Positions 1 to 7,260 of a stretch of 12,566 bases of DNA are shown here, in pieces. Position numbers and translations under genes: made by a program. This DNA is from ZLKRG08 sp963977625 (GTDB lineage Bacteria > Actinomycetota > Actinomycetes > Nanopelagicales > Nanopelagicaceae). Position 1 is the stretch's first letter. The number at the start of each line of letters is the position of its first letter. The stretch covers positions 1-12,566 of the forward strand of contig CAXBPX010000031.1 of the NCBI GenBank assembly GCA_963977625.1, read 5' to 3'. The notes below the pieces were generated by a model, which worked only from the letters and a program-made list of their open reading frames with translations, searched no databases and was not told the origin of the DNA.

Positions 1-696
1 CATCCGGGTTATGCACTTGGTACTTGCTCGGCATTAATTATTATTGGTGGCATTGCACTTGAATTTACTATCAATCATCGCAATTGGTTTACCGAAAAGA
101 AAGATCCCAACGAAGCTAAACTTTGGAAAGTTCCCGCAATTCAACTTCTTATGTTGGAAGGTTGTTTTATCGGATTAGGTTGGGGATTCTTTGATGTGGG
201 TATTCCCGCTTATGCCACATTAGAAGGTGTACCACATCGCACCGCTTGGCTATTTTCCATAATGAGTCTCTGCAATGTAATAGGTGGATTACTTGCAGGA
301 TTGGTTAAAAAACGACGTTCTGCATATCGAACTATGCGTCAAACTTATTTAGGATGGTTCATATTTTCGCTGCCACTTTATTTCACCTATCCTGATTGGA
401 CTTTGGCACTGGTTGGAGCCTTACTTGGATTAACTGGCGGTGCGTTGCAAGTTTTTTATTTTGAAGTATTGGATGCAGTCAGACCAAAAGGTAGCGCTAC
501 GGCATCACTCGGTTGGTTATGGACAATCGAAGGTTCAATGGCGGCTATTGGAAGTGCGCTAGGTGGTTGGGTTGCAGATGCAATCTCCCCACAAGTTTGC
601 TTAGGAATAACCACGTTGATGCTCATAACGGGCTATTTGATTTTAAGTTTTGGTAGAAAGAGATTTACTGCAGCAGATGTGGTTTTAGAGAACTAA
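1..696 (+). CDS. MFS transporter, C-terminal part (5' end outside window)
   Basis: This is the end of an integral membrane transporter that resembles the major facilitator superfamily. The frame is open from base 1, so the Met codon at 151 is internal; about 231 residues are visible. By eye there are about six or seven hydrophobic segments, separated by short basic loops such as VKKRRSAYR, a typical cytoplasmic MFS loop. A Gly-rich helix (GALLGLTGGALQ) and the last helix before a basic tail (FGRKRF) also fit MFS C-terminal halves. The substrate cannot be told from the sequence. The gene converges on polA and its TAA (694-696) overlaps the polA TAG (693-695 on the other strand), so no terminator fits between them. 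Family call is likely; substrate unknown. Confidence 0.72.
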   Translation, partial: HPGYALGTCSALIIIGGIALEFTINHRNWFTEKKDPNEAKLWKVPAIQLLMLEGCFIGLGWGFFDVGIPAYATLEGVPHRTAWLFSIMSLCNVIGGLLAGLVKKRRSAYRTMRQTYLGWFIFSLPLYFTYPDWTLALVGALLGLTGGALQVFYFEVLDAVRPKGSATASLGWLWTIEGSMAAIGSALGGWVADAISPQVCLGITTLMLITGYLILSFGRKRFTAADVVLEN

Positions 697-3212
697 TGCT
701 CTGCCGCATGCCAGCTTCGTCCGTGACCAATATTCACGGAAAGTGAAACTTTAAGTGGGTAAGCCTCGCCCATCTCTTTTCTTACTAATTCGATTAGCTG
801 GTCTAATTCAGATTCAACATATTCAAATAAAAGTTCGTCATGAATTTGCAGCAACATTCGGCTCTTTAAATTAGATGCTTTTATAGCACGATCAACTCGA
901 AGCATCGCTAATTTAATAATGTCAGCAGCGGTGCCTTGAATTGGTGCATTTAGCGCGGCACGTTCGGCAATCTCTCTCTTAAACTTATTGTCACTTTGCA
1001 AATCTGGTAAGTATCTTCTACGACCCATAAGGGTTTCGGTGTAACCATCAATTTTTGCTTGTTTGACGACGGTTGCTAAATAATCTCTAATGCCACCAAA
1101 GCGCAGGTAATACTTCTCCATCAAAGAGCTAGCAGCACCTGGCGAGATATCTAATTGCTGTGCAAGTCCAAAAGCGCTCAATCCATATGCCAGACCGTAT
1201 GACATGGCTTTAATTTGACGACGCATTTCAGGGTCAACTTCAGTTGCTTTCACACCAAAGACTAATGAAGCCACAGTTGAATGAAGATCTTCACCAGAAG
1301 CAAAAGCTTCGAGTAACTTTTGGTCTTGCGCTAAATGAGCCAAAATTCGCATCTCTATTTGACTGTAATCGGCAGTGAAGATTCCATCAAATTCCTTACC
1401 AGCTACAAAGCCATCACGGATTTTTCTACCAAGTTCGCTCCTGATTGGAATATTTTGCAAATTTGGTGCCGTAGAAGATAGTCGACCAGTTGCGGCAACG
1501 GTCTGTTGAAAATGCGTATGTATGCGGCCATCCGGTTGTACTTCACTTAATAAACCTTCAACCACGCTTTGCAACTTACTTGCTTCACGAATCTTAAGTA
1601 ATGACTCAAGTACCGGATGTTTAGTTTGCGCAAAAAGCCACTGCAGGCTTTCCGCATCAGTTGTATAACCTGTTTTAATTTTCTTAGTTTTTGGCAATTT
1701 GAGTTCGTCAAAAAGCACAACTTGCAATTGTTTAGGTGACGCCACATTAAATTCATGCCCGGCAGCTTTAAAGGCGGCTTGGCTTTGCGCATGGACATCA
1801 CTTTGCAAATCTGCACCTTGTTGTTTTAGCGCATTTTTATCAATAGCTACTCCGCAACGCTCCATTTGTGCCAACACCACGGATACCGGTATTTCTAAAT
1901 CGTTCAAAAGTTTAAGTGCGCCACGATCTTGCAGATCTGCATTTAACTTATCACGTAAAGCAAAAAGCGCCGCCGCCTTATTGGATAAAGAGGTTTCTGC
2001 AAAGCCATACCTTTCTAATACATCATCAATTGAATTTAAACGATTTCCGGGATCAAGCAGATAAGCGGCCAATGCCGTATCAAATACCACGCCATTGAAA
2101 TCTAATACTCGTGCCAGTGATTTAAAGTCATGCGAAATTTTCTCTATTTTCGAATCTGCTAGCCATGGACCTACTTCATCTGACATCACCAAATAGACTT
2201 CTGATTCTGATATTGCTACCGAATATGAACTTAATCTCTCATCAAGAAGTTCAAAGAGAAATCCAATAGTTCCTTTAAATCCAACTAATTTTTTACTTAC
2301 TTCTTCTGGAGTGGAAAATTGAACATCTAAAGTTGGGGAAATTTCGGTTTTTGTTGGCAATTTAGCAATCAAAGATTTAAATTCTAATTTAGCGTAAATT
2401 TGTCTTAACTGATCCCCATCGAACTTTTCCCACGCTAAATCAGAAATTGAATATTGAATTGGTACGTCTGAAACTAGATGGGTTAATTCATGGTTGCGAA
2501 GCGCTAAATCAATATTGGCTCGAAGCGAATCTCCGACTTTTCCGCTTACCGTATCTATTTTCGCAACTAAATTTTTAAGAGACCCGTACTCAACAATCCA
2601 CTTAGCGGCCGTCTTTTCCCCTACTCCGGGAATTGAAGGTAAATTATCAGATGGATCGCCACGGAGCGCTGCAAAATCTGGATACTGTTCTGGAGTTAAG
2701 CCATATTTTTCAAATACAGCTTGCGGCGTCATTCGCGCCATTTCAGAGACACCCTTTTTCGGATAAAGCACGGTAATTTCATCTGTAACTAATTGGAAAC
2801 TATCTCTATCGCCAGTACAGATAGAAACTTCAAATCCCTCCGAGACGGCTTGCTTAGAAATTGTTGCTAGCAAATCATCTGCCTCGAAGCCTGCTAATGA
2901 ATATTCGTTTATGTTCATGGCTTTTAGAACTTCATGAATTAAAGGAATCTGGGAGCGAAATTCGTCGGGTGTAGCGCTACGTGTTGCTTTATATTCCGGA
3001 TATTTATCTGTGCGGAATGTCTTTCTAGAAACATCGAAAGCCACCGCAATATGGGTAGGTTTTTCTTCTTTTATTAGGGACATCAACATATTTGAAAAAC
3101 CATAAACTGCATTTGTATGTTGCCCAGATGAAGTTGTAAAAGCATCTACAGGAAGTGCGAAAAATGCTCTATATGCCATTGAATGGCCATCAATAAGCAA
3201 GAGTCGCTTCAC
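693..3212 (-). CDS. polA: DNA polymerase I
   Basis: Fills gaps and removes RNA primers or flaps during replication and repair. The 839-residue protein has all three PolI regions. The N-terminal 5' nuclease (about 1-290) keeps its acidic residues (D8, D60, E110, D112, D113, D135, D137, D186, D189) and the helix-hairpin-helix PGVGEKTA (195-202). The middle domain (about 300-450) lacks the DxE metal ligands of a 3'-5' proofreading exonuclease, so proofreading is probably absent, as in Taq and mycobacterial PolI. The polymerase domain has motif A DYSQIE (615-620), the O-helix RRQIKAMSYGLAYG (664-677) and motif C HDE (791-793). Tyr672 sits where E. coli has Phe762. The start is GTG; it gives the conserved opening LLLIDGHSMAYRAF, and I see no Shine-Dalgarno sequence. 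It is divergent from the thioesterase gene and convergent with the MFS gene. Confidence 0.98.
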   Translation of the reverse strand: MKRLLLIDGHSMAYRAFFALPVDAFTTSSGQHTNAVYGFSNMLMSLIKEEKPTHIAVAFDVSRKTFRTDKYPEYKATRSATPDEFRSQIPLIHEVLKAMNINEYSLAGFEADDLLATISKQAVSEGFEVSICTGDRDSFQLVTDEITVLYPKKGVSEMARMTPQAVFEKYGLTPEQYPDFAALRGDPSDNLPSIPGVGEKTAAKWIVEYGSLKNLVAKIDTVSGKVGDSLRANIDLALRNHELTHLVSDVPIQYSISDLAWEKFDGDQLRQIYAKLEFKSLIAKLPTKTEISPTLDVQFSTPEEVSKKLVGFKGTIGFLFELLDERLSSYSVAISESEVYLVMSDEVGPWLADSKIEKISHDFKSLARVLDFNGVVFDTALAAYLLDPGNRLNSIDDVLERYGFAETSLSNKAAALFALRDKLNADLQDRGALKLLNDLEIPVSVVLAQMERCGVAIDKNALKQQGADLQSDVHAQSQAAFKAAGHEFNVASPKQLQVVLFDELKLPKTKKIKTGYTTDAESLQWLFAQTKHPVLESLLKIREASKLQSVVEGLLSEVQPDGRIHTHFQQTVAATGRLSSTAPNLQNIPIRSELGRKIRDGFVAGKEFDGIFTADYSQIEMRILAHLAQDQKLLEAFASGEDLHSTVASLVFGVKATEVDPEMRRQIKAMSYGLAYGLSAFGLAQQLDISPGAASSLMEKYYLRFGGIRDYLATVVKQAKIDGYTETLMGRRRYLPDLQSDNKFKREIAERAALNAPIQGTAADIIKLAMLRVDRAIKASNLKSRMLLQIHDELLFEYVESELDQLIELVRKEMGEAYPLKVSLSVNIGHGRSWHAAEH

Positions 3213-3218
3213 TCGATT

Positions 3219-3224
3219 ATGTTA
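3219..3224 (-). promoter_or_regulatory. Putative -10 element for leaderless polA transcript
   Basis: On the minus strand TAACAT (TANNNT type) lies exactly 6 bases before the GTG start of polA, so transcription would begin at the start codon. No Shine-Dalgarno sequence is seen upstream, and no convincing -35 is visible. Leaderless mRNAs are common in actinobacteria. This is inferred from spacing only. Confidence 0.42.
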
Positions 3225-3231
3225 TCTCTGT

Positions 3232-3237
3232 TATGTT
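3232..3237 (+). promoter_or_regulatory. Putative -10 element for leaderless thioesterase transcript
   Basis: TATGTT lies exactly 6 bases before ATG 3244, the same geometry as the polA side. A weak -35-like TTCACT occurs at 3208-3213 with an 18-base spacer. This placement is why I prefer ATG 3244 over TTG 3238 or ATG 3253. Inferred from spacing, not from data. Confidence 0.42.
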
Positions 3238-3243
3238 TTGAAT

Positions 3244-3642
3244 ATGGATTTCATGGAACTCTTAAATGGACGTGGCCAAGCCGCTTTGGATAAGAAAATG
3301 GGCATCAAAATTCTGGAAGCAACTCCGGAAAAATTAGTTGGCACAATGCCGGTAGAAGGAAATACGCAACCGCTTGGTTACTTGCATGGTGGTGCCAATG
3401 TGGTGCTTGCCGAATCGCTTGGTTCCATTGGAACTTGGTTACATGCTGGTCCAAATCGCAGAATTGTGGGAGTGGATATAAATGCAACGCACCATAAAAC
3501 TGCAACTAAAGGCGTAGTTACGGCAGTAGCTACCGCAATTTCTCTTGGCAGAACACTCTGCAGTTACAACATTGATATTACAAATGAAGACGGACAGCGC
3601 ACATGCACTGCCCGTATCACTTGTTTGATATTAAACGATTAA
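3244..3642 (+). CDS. Hotdog-fold acyl-CoA thioesterase, PaaI/YbdB-like
   Basis: Predicted cytosolic enzyme that hydrolyses acyl- or aryl-CoA (or carrier-protein) thioesters. The 132-residue length is normal for this single hotdog-domain family. The family signature is present: Q42, H48-G49-G50 and E57 in the central helix (LHGG, then VVLAES). Their spacing of 6 and 9 residues matches the Gln/His/Glu active-site set known for E. coli YbdB (EntH). The C-terminal strands carry the usual GRTLCSYNIDI and CTARITCLI pattern. The start is ambiguous; ATG 3244 is chosen because of the promoter spacing, while TTG 3238 would add two residues and ATG 3253 would remove three. It converges on livF with a 4-base stop overlap (3639-3642). 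The native substrate is unknown; a housekeeping or proofreading role is plausible. Confidence 0.88.
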   Translation: MDFMELLNGRGQAALDKKMGIKILEATPEKLVGTMPVEGNTQPLGYLHGGANVVLAESLGSIGTWLHAGPNRRIVGVDINATHHKTATKGVVTAVATAISLGRTLCSYNIDITNEDGQRTCTARITCLILND

Positions 3643-4367
3643 AAGATATCGTGTGCGCCGGTACCTAGATAAGCAGATTTAACATGAGGATCGTTAAGTA
3701 AATCTTTGGCGTTTGCTTCTTTAGTAATGGTGCCAATCTCTAACACATACGCTCTGTGTGCTCTACTTAGCGCTTGCTGAGCATTCTGCTCTACTAACAA
3801 GATAGTTACACCTTGTTTGTTGATCTCAGTAATGATTCTAAAAATATTAGCAATCATTTGTGGAGCCAGACCCATTGATGGCTCATCTAGTAATAAGACT
3901 TTAGGTCGGGACATTAATGCGCGGCCAATCGCTAACATCTGTTGTTCGCCACCAGATAGCGTGCCACCTGCTTGGCTAGCGCGCTCCTTTAGACGTGGGA
4001 AAAGTGAATAGACCTTATCTAAATCTTCGCTCATTTCAGCTTTACGATTTTTGCGATGAAATTTACCCATTTCAAGATTTTCTAAAACGGTCATGCCAGG
4101 GAAAATTCCGCGACCTTCAGGAGCTTGAGAAATTCCTAAATGCACGCGCTCATGGGCTGGAACTTTAGAGATATCTTGACCATCGAAAATGATTTGTCCT
4201 GAAGAAACTGGACGAAGTCCTGAGATAGTTTTAAGGGTCGTAGTTTTGCCAGCGCCGTTAGCGCCAATCAGAGTGACGATTTCACCTTGATTTACGGTAA
4301 CTGAAATGCCTTTAATGGCTTCGATTTTGCCGTAAAAAACGTGGAGATCTTTAATTTCAAGACGCAT
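3639..4367 (-). CDS. livF: Branched-chain amino acid ABC transporter ATP-binding protein LivF
   Basis: One of two cytoplasmic ATPases that power the LivHM channel. The 242-residue protein has Walker A GANGAGKT (35-42), Q-loop Q81 within QAPEGRGIF, signature LSGGEQ (137-142) and Walker B LLLDEP with D161 and E162. After Walker B it has LVEQN, with Gln194 at the usual switch-His position; this is normal for LivF and helps separate it from LivG. It is the last gene of the liv cluster; its ATG overlaps the end of livG by 11 bases, which suggests translational coupling. Its TAA overlaps the TAA of the convergent thioesterase gene, and no terminator hairpin is visible, so its transcript probably runs into that gene in antisense. 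Confidence 0.95.
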   Translation of the reverse strand: MRLEIKDLHVFYGKIEAIKGISVTVNQGEIVTLIGANGAGKTTTLKTISGLRPVSSGQIIFDGQDISKVPAHERVHLGISQAPEGRGIFPGMTVLENLEMGKFHRKNRKAEMSEDLDKVYSLFPRLKERASQAGGTLSGGEQQMLAIGRALMSRPKVLLLDEPSMGLAPQMIANIFRIITEINKQGVTILLVEQNAQQALSRAHRAYVLEIGTITKEANAKDLLNDPHVKSAYLGTGAHDIF

Positions 4368-5133
4368 CTTCAGGTACTCCTAGATAAGCTTCAATAACCT
4401 TTGAATCATTTTGAACTACCGATGGCAGATCATCTGCAATTTTTACTCCGAAATCCAAAACTGCAACTCGATCAGAGATACCCATAATTAGCGACATATC
4501 GTGTTCGATAAGCAGCACGGTGTAACCGGCATCGCGAATCTTCTTAATTAAGTTTGCCAATTCAACTTTTTCAGCAGGATTAAATCCAGCTGCTGGTTCA
4601 TCAAGTAAAAGTAGTTTTGGACTGGTTCCTAAAGCACGCGCAATTTCCAGACGGCGTTGTACTCCGTAAGGAAGATTCTTTGCAAGACGGTCTGCGTATT
4701 CATCAATACCAATGAATTTCAAAATTTCTAAAGCACGTTCGCGATTTTCCCGTTCTTCGCGTCGGGCACGTGGCAGACCGAATAATGCGCCAACTAAACC
4801 ACTTCGTTTGTGAACATCTGTTGCAGTGATGACATTCTCAAGTGTGGTCATGTCACCCCATAAACGAATATTTTGGAAGGTACGAGCAATTCCCATTTGT
4901 GTAATTTGAAAGCGTTTTTGATCATTAATCACAGTGCCATCAAAGGTAATGGTTCCGCTAGTTGTTTTATAAACACCAGTTACTACGTTAAATACAGTGG
5001 TTTTGCCGGCACCGTTTGGACCAATTAGTGCCAGAATTTCACCTTTTTTAACATCTAGGGTTACATCATTTAGCGCAGTGACGCCGCCAAATTTCATAAC
5101 GACATTTTTAAGAGAAAGTAGTGTCTCTGACAT
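4357..5133 (-). CDS. livG: Branched-chain amino acid ABC transporter ATP-binding protein LivG
   Basis: Second ATPase of the LivHMGF importer. The 258-residue protein has Walker A GPNGAGKT (38-45), Q-loop Q87 (TFQNIR), Walker B LLLLDEP with D178 and E179, D-loop region PAAGFNPAE (180-188) and switch His211 in IEHDMS. The signature loop is LPYGVQRRLEIARAL (154-168) instead of canonical LSGGQ; substitutions of this kind are, to my knowledge, common in LivG, so I do not read it as a defect. The ATG shares one base with the livM stop (TAATG at 5135-5131), a classic coupling arrangement, and the 3' end overlaps livF by 11 bases. Confidence 0.95.
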   Translation of the reverse strand: MSETLLSLKNVVMKFGGVTALNDVTLDVKKGEILALIGPNGAGKTTVFNVVTGVYKTTSGTITFDGTVINDQKRFQITQMGIARTFQNIRLWGDMTTLENVITATDVHKRSGLVGALFGLPRARREERENRERALEILKFIGIDEYADRLAKNLPYGVQRRLEIARALGTSPKLLLLDEPAAGFNPAEKVELANLIKKIRDAGYTVLLIEHDMSLIMGISDRVAVLDFGVKIADDLPSVVQNDSKVIEAYLGVPEDAS

Positions 5134-6182
5134 TATGCAACTCCTTCCGGCTTAGCGCTTTTCACGATTGCCTTTTCGCGCTTCTTTCGTGGCAACAATC
5201 CATCAGGACGGAAGTTCATAACCACAACAAGTACTACTCCGAAGACAAGTAATCGCGCATCAGAGATGAATCGGATGCGATCTGGTAGGTAACCCAAGAT
5301 GGTAGCGCCCACAATAACGCCCCAAATATTTCCAATTCCACCGAATACCACACAAGAAAGAATCAAAATGGAGACGTTCAAGGTAAACATTTCTGGGGCG
5401 ATAAATAAATTCTTGGATCCATACAAAACACCGGCTGCACCACCGACTGCTGCGCCTAATACGAATGACCAAATTTTGTACTTTAATGTTGGAACACCCA
5501 TTAGTTCGGCAGCATCTTCATCTTGGCGAATTGCTTCCCAAGCTCTGCCCGGACGGCGCACGCTTAATCGACGAATCATCCAGATAGTTAGCAAAATCAT
5601 GATTACGACAATCCAGAAGAAAACTTTTTGATCATCTAATTGAAATTTAAGTGGGCCGATATTTGGAGGCATTGGAATGTTTGCAATTCCATTAGGACCC
5701 TTACTCCAAGTGGAATTTAGTACAACTATGCGCACAATTTCACCGAAGCCCAGCGTAACAATCGCTAAATAGTCTCCGCGTAAACGAAGAGTTGGTAAAC
5801 CAAGCAGGACACCTGCAATCATTGCAAAGGCAATACCAAAAGGCATGATCTCCCAAGTATTTAAACCTGTAGTGGTGCCCATGAGCGCCATGGTGTAAGC
5901 ACCAATTGCAAAGAACGCTACATAACCTAAATCGAGCATTCCAGATTTACCGACCACGATATTTAGACCCAGCGCCATCAATACGAAAATGCCAACTGGG
6001 TAAACCAAAACTGCATCGTATGCCGCAATTGGAGTTGCTAAAAATGAAGCTCCTGCGAAAGGTAAAAGCCCAACCAAAATTATGGTGGTTATGGCAATTG
6101 CTACACGCTTTGGACGATTTGCTCGCTCCCAAACACCTGCACCCCAGTCACGAAGGTTCCAATTATTATTTTTAATACTCAT
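5133..6182 (-). CDS. livM: Branched-chain amino acid ABC transporter permease LivM
   Basis: Inner channel subunit, paired with LivH. The 349-residue protein begins with a hydrophilic stretch of about 26 residues and then has about nine or ten hydrophobic segments. Family markers are the GLNIVVGKSGMLDLGY helix (72-87), TLRLRGDYLAIVTLGF (131-146) and the EAA-type cytoplasmic loop AWEAIRQDEDAAELMG (214-229), which couples to the ATPases. The Lys/Arg-rich tail (PRKKREK, 331-337) is expected on the cytoplasmic side. Its ATG lies 3 bases after the livH stop, with GAGGG as ribosome binding site inside the livH end. The extra N-terminal stretch compared with LivH is usual for LivM. Confidence 0.95.
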   Translation of the reverse strand: MSIKNNNWNLRDWGAGVWERANRPKRVAIAITTIILVGLLPFAGASFLATPIAAYDAVLVYPVGIFVLMALGLNIVVGKSGMLDLGYVAFFAIGAYTMALMGTTTGLNTWEIMPFGIAFAMIAGVLLGLPTLRLRGDYLAIVTLGFGEIVRIVVLNSTWSKGPNGIANIPMPPNIGPLKFQLDDQKVFFWIVVIMILLTIWMIRRLSVRRPGRAWEAIRQDEDAAELMGVPTLKYKIWSFVLGAAVGGAAGVLYGSKNLFIAPEMFTLNVSILILSCVVFGGIGNIWGVIVGATILGYLPDRIRFISDARLLVFGVVLVVVMNFRPDGLLPRKKREKAIVKSAKPEGVA

Positions 6183-6185
6183 AAT

Positions 6186-7136
6186 TTATGCCCTCGTTGT
6201 CTGTACGGCTTCGCCAAATAGACCATTTGGTTTGAAGAGTAGGACCAGAACTAAAACAATAAATACCGTAACCGCTTTCCACTGGGTGCCAAGGACAGCG
6301 GATGCATAAACTTCCATGAGTCCCAAGCTAATACCGCCATAAAACGCACCACGAATATTTCCAATTCCACCAAGCACCGCGGCGGTAAATGCCGCCATAC
6401 CCATGGTGAAACCAATATTAAATTTGGTGTATTCGAAAACTGTTATATAGAAGAAGCCGGCAGCGCCAGTTGCTAAACCACCTACTAAGAATGTGGTGGT
6501 GATAACTCTATTTAAATTAACGCCCATAAGTTTGGCCGTATCTTCATTCATGGATACTGCGCGAATCGCTTTGCCCATTCTTGAGAGCTTGATAAAGCGC
6601 TCCAAGATGAAGAAGATAATGGCAGCCGCAACGATTGTGATCACGGTGTCTAAACGGATATTGGCGCCCCAAATTTCCGTCAAAATAACTTTCTCTAAAA
6701 CTCTAGGTGCACCTACTGGTCTAGAGCTGGTCAATATGCGCATAAATTCTTGAAGCGCAATGGAAATTCCAATTGCAGAAATCAAAGTTGCTAAACGATT
6801 AGTGCCTTTCATACGCAGGCGACGGTACGCCACAAATTCCACAAACACCGCAGTTAGCCCTGCAACTAACATCGACATCAACAAACTAAGCAACAAAACT
6901 AAAATTAATTTGCCACCTTTAGCAGGTTCGGAAGTTTGGGTGTAATGAAAAATATCTCGAGAAGTGATTACTGTTCCAAACGTTCCCCACATAAAAATTT
7001 CGGAATTTGCAAAATTAATCATACGTAAAACACCGTAGACCATGGTGTAACCGAGTGAGATTAAAACGTAGATAAAACCAAGTGCAATTCCTGCGATTGT
7101 CAGTGACCAAAATTGATCAATTAGTACTGAAAACAT
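6186..7136 (-). CDS. livH: Branched-chain amino acid ABC transporter permease LivH
   Basis: Channel subunit that forms a heterodimer with LivM. With the start at ATG 7136 the protein has 316 residues, starting MFSVLIDQFW. It has about eight hydrophobic segments, the LivH hallmark YGVLRMINFANSEIFMWG (34-51) and the EAA-type loop GKAIRAVSMNEDTAKLMG (188-205). The open frame also allows TTG 7151 and GTG 7139. I prefer the ATG because the purine-rich AAAGGGGAG lies just upstream, inside the TTG-started version where it could not serve as its ribosome binding site. It is separated from livK by 124 bases that hold a strong hairpin, and followed after 3 bases by livM. Confidence 0.94.
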   Translation of the reverse strand: MFSVLIDQFWSLTIAGIALGFIYVLISLGYTMVYGVLRMINFANSEIFMWGTFGTVITSRDIFHYTQTSEPAKGGKLILVLLLSLLMSMLVAGLTAVFVEFVAYRRLRMKGTNRLATLISAIGISIALQEFMRILTSSRPVGAPRVLEKVILTEIWGANIRLDTVITIVAAAIIFFILERFIKLSRMGKAIRAVSMNEDTAKLMGVNLNRVITTTFLVGGLATGAAGFFYITVFEYTKFNIGFTMGMAAFTAAVLGGIGNIRGAFYGGISLGLMEVYASAVLGTQWKAVTVFIVLVLVLLFKPNGLFGEAVQTTRA

Positions 7137-7138
7137 CA

Positions 7139-7145
7139 CTCCCCT
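7139..7145 (-). promoter_or_regulatory. Shine-Dalgarno sequence that decides the livH start
   Basis: On the minus strand AGGGGAG precedes ATG 7136, with 2 bases after GGAG or 4 bases after AGGGG. It argues against the upstream TTG 7151 as start. The spacing is a little short. Confidence 0.6.
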
Positions 7146-7177
7146 TTGCAAATCTTCTGCGCGAGTATATAGATTTT

Positions 7178-7240
7178 TAAAAGAAAAGTGGTGGGTATCT
7201 TGGCTCTTTTTTAACGAGAACCGAAGACGCCCACCACTTT
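7178..7240 (-). terminator. Intercistronic terminator or attenuator hairpin, livK-livH
   Basis: Starting 20 bases after the livK stop, an 11-bp perfect inverted repeat (AAAGTGGTGGG at 7240-7230 pairing with CCCACCACTTT at 7195-7185, read on the minus strand) is followed by TCTTTT. Inside the large loop a second imperfect stem can form (GG and CTC against GAG and CC). The T-tract is short and interrupted, so partial read-through into livHMGF is likely. This arrangement is known for ABC operons, where it raises binding-protein mRNA over permease mRNA and protects its 3' end. Confidence 0.75.
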
Positions 7241-7260
7241 CTAAGCGTTCAACTAGCTAA

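Noticed and set aside
151..696. Met codon at 151 as the true start of the MFS gene
   Set aside because: The frame is open back to base 1, upstream residues are membrane-like, and 181 residues would be too short for an MFS protein; the gene is cut by the window edge.
1699..2064. 121-residue open frame on the plus strand inside polA
   Set aside because: It is antisense to well-conserved polA coding sequence, has low-complexity Ser/Cys-rich content and resembles no family; it is a shadow frame.
4510..4530. LivG signature LPYGVQ as a sign of a dead ATPase
   Set aside because: Walker A, Walker B, Q-loop and switch His are intact, and departures from LSGGQ at this position are, as far as I know, usual in LivG proteins.
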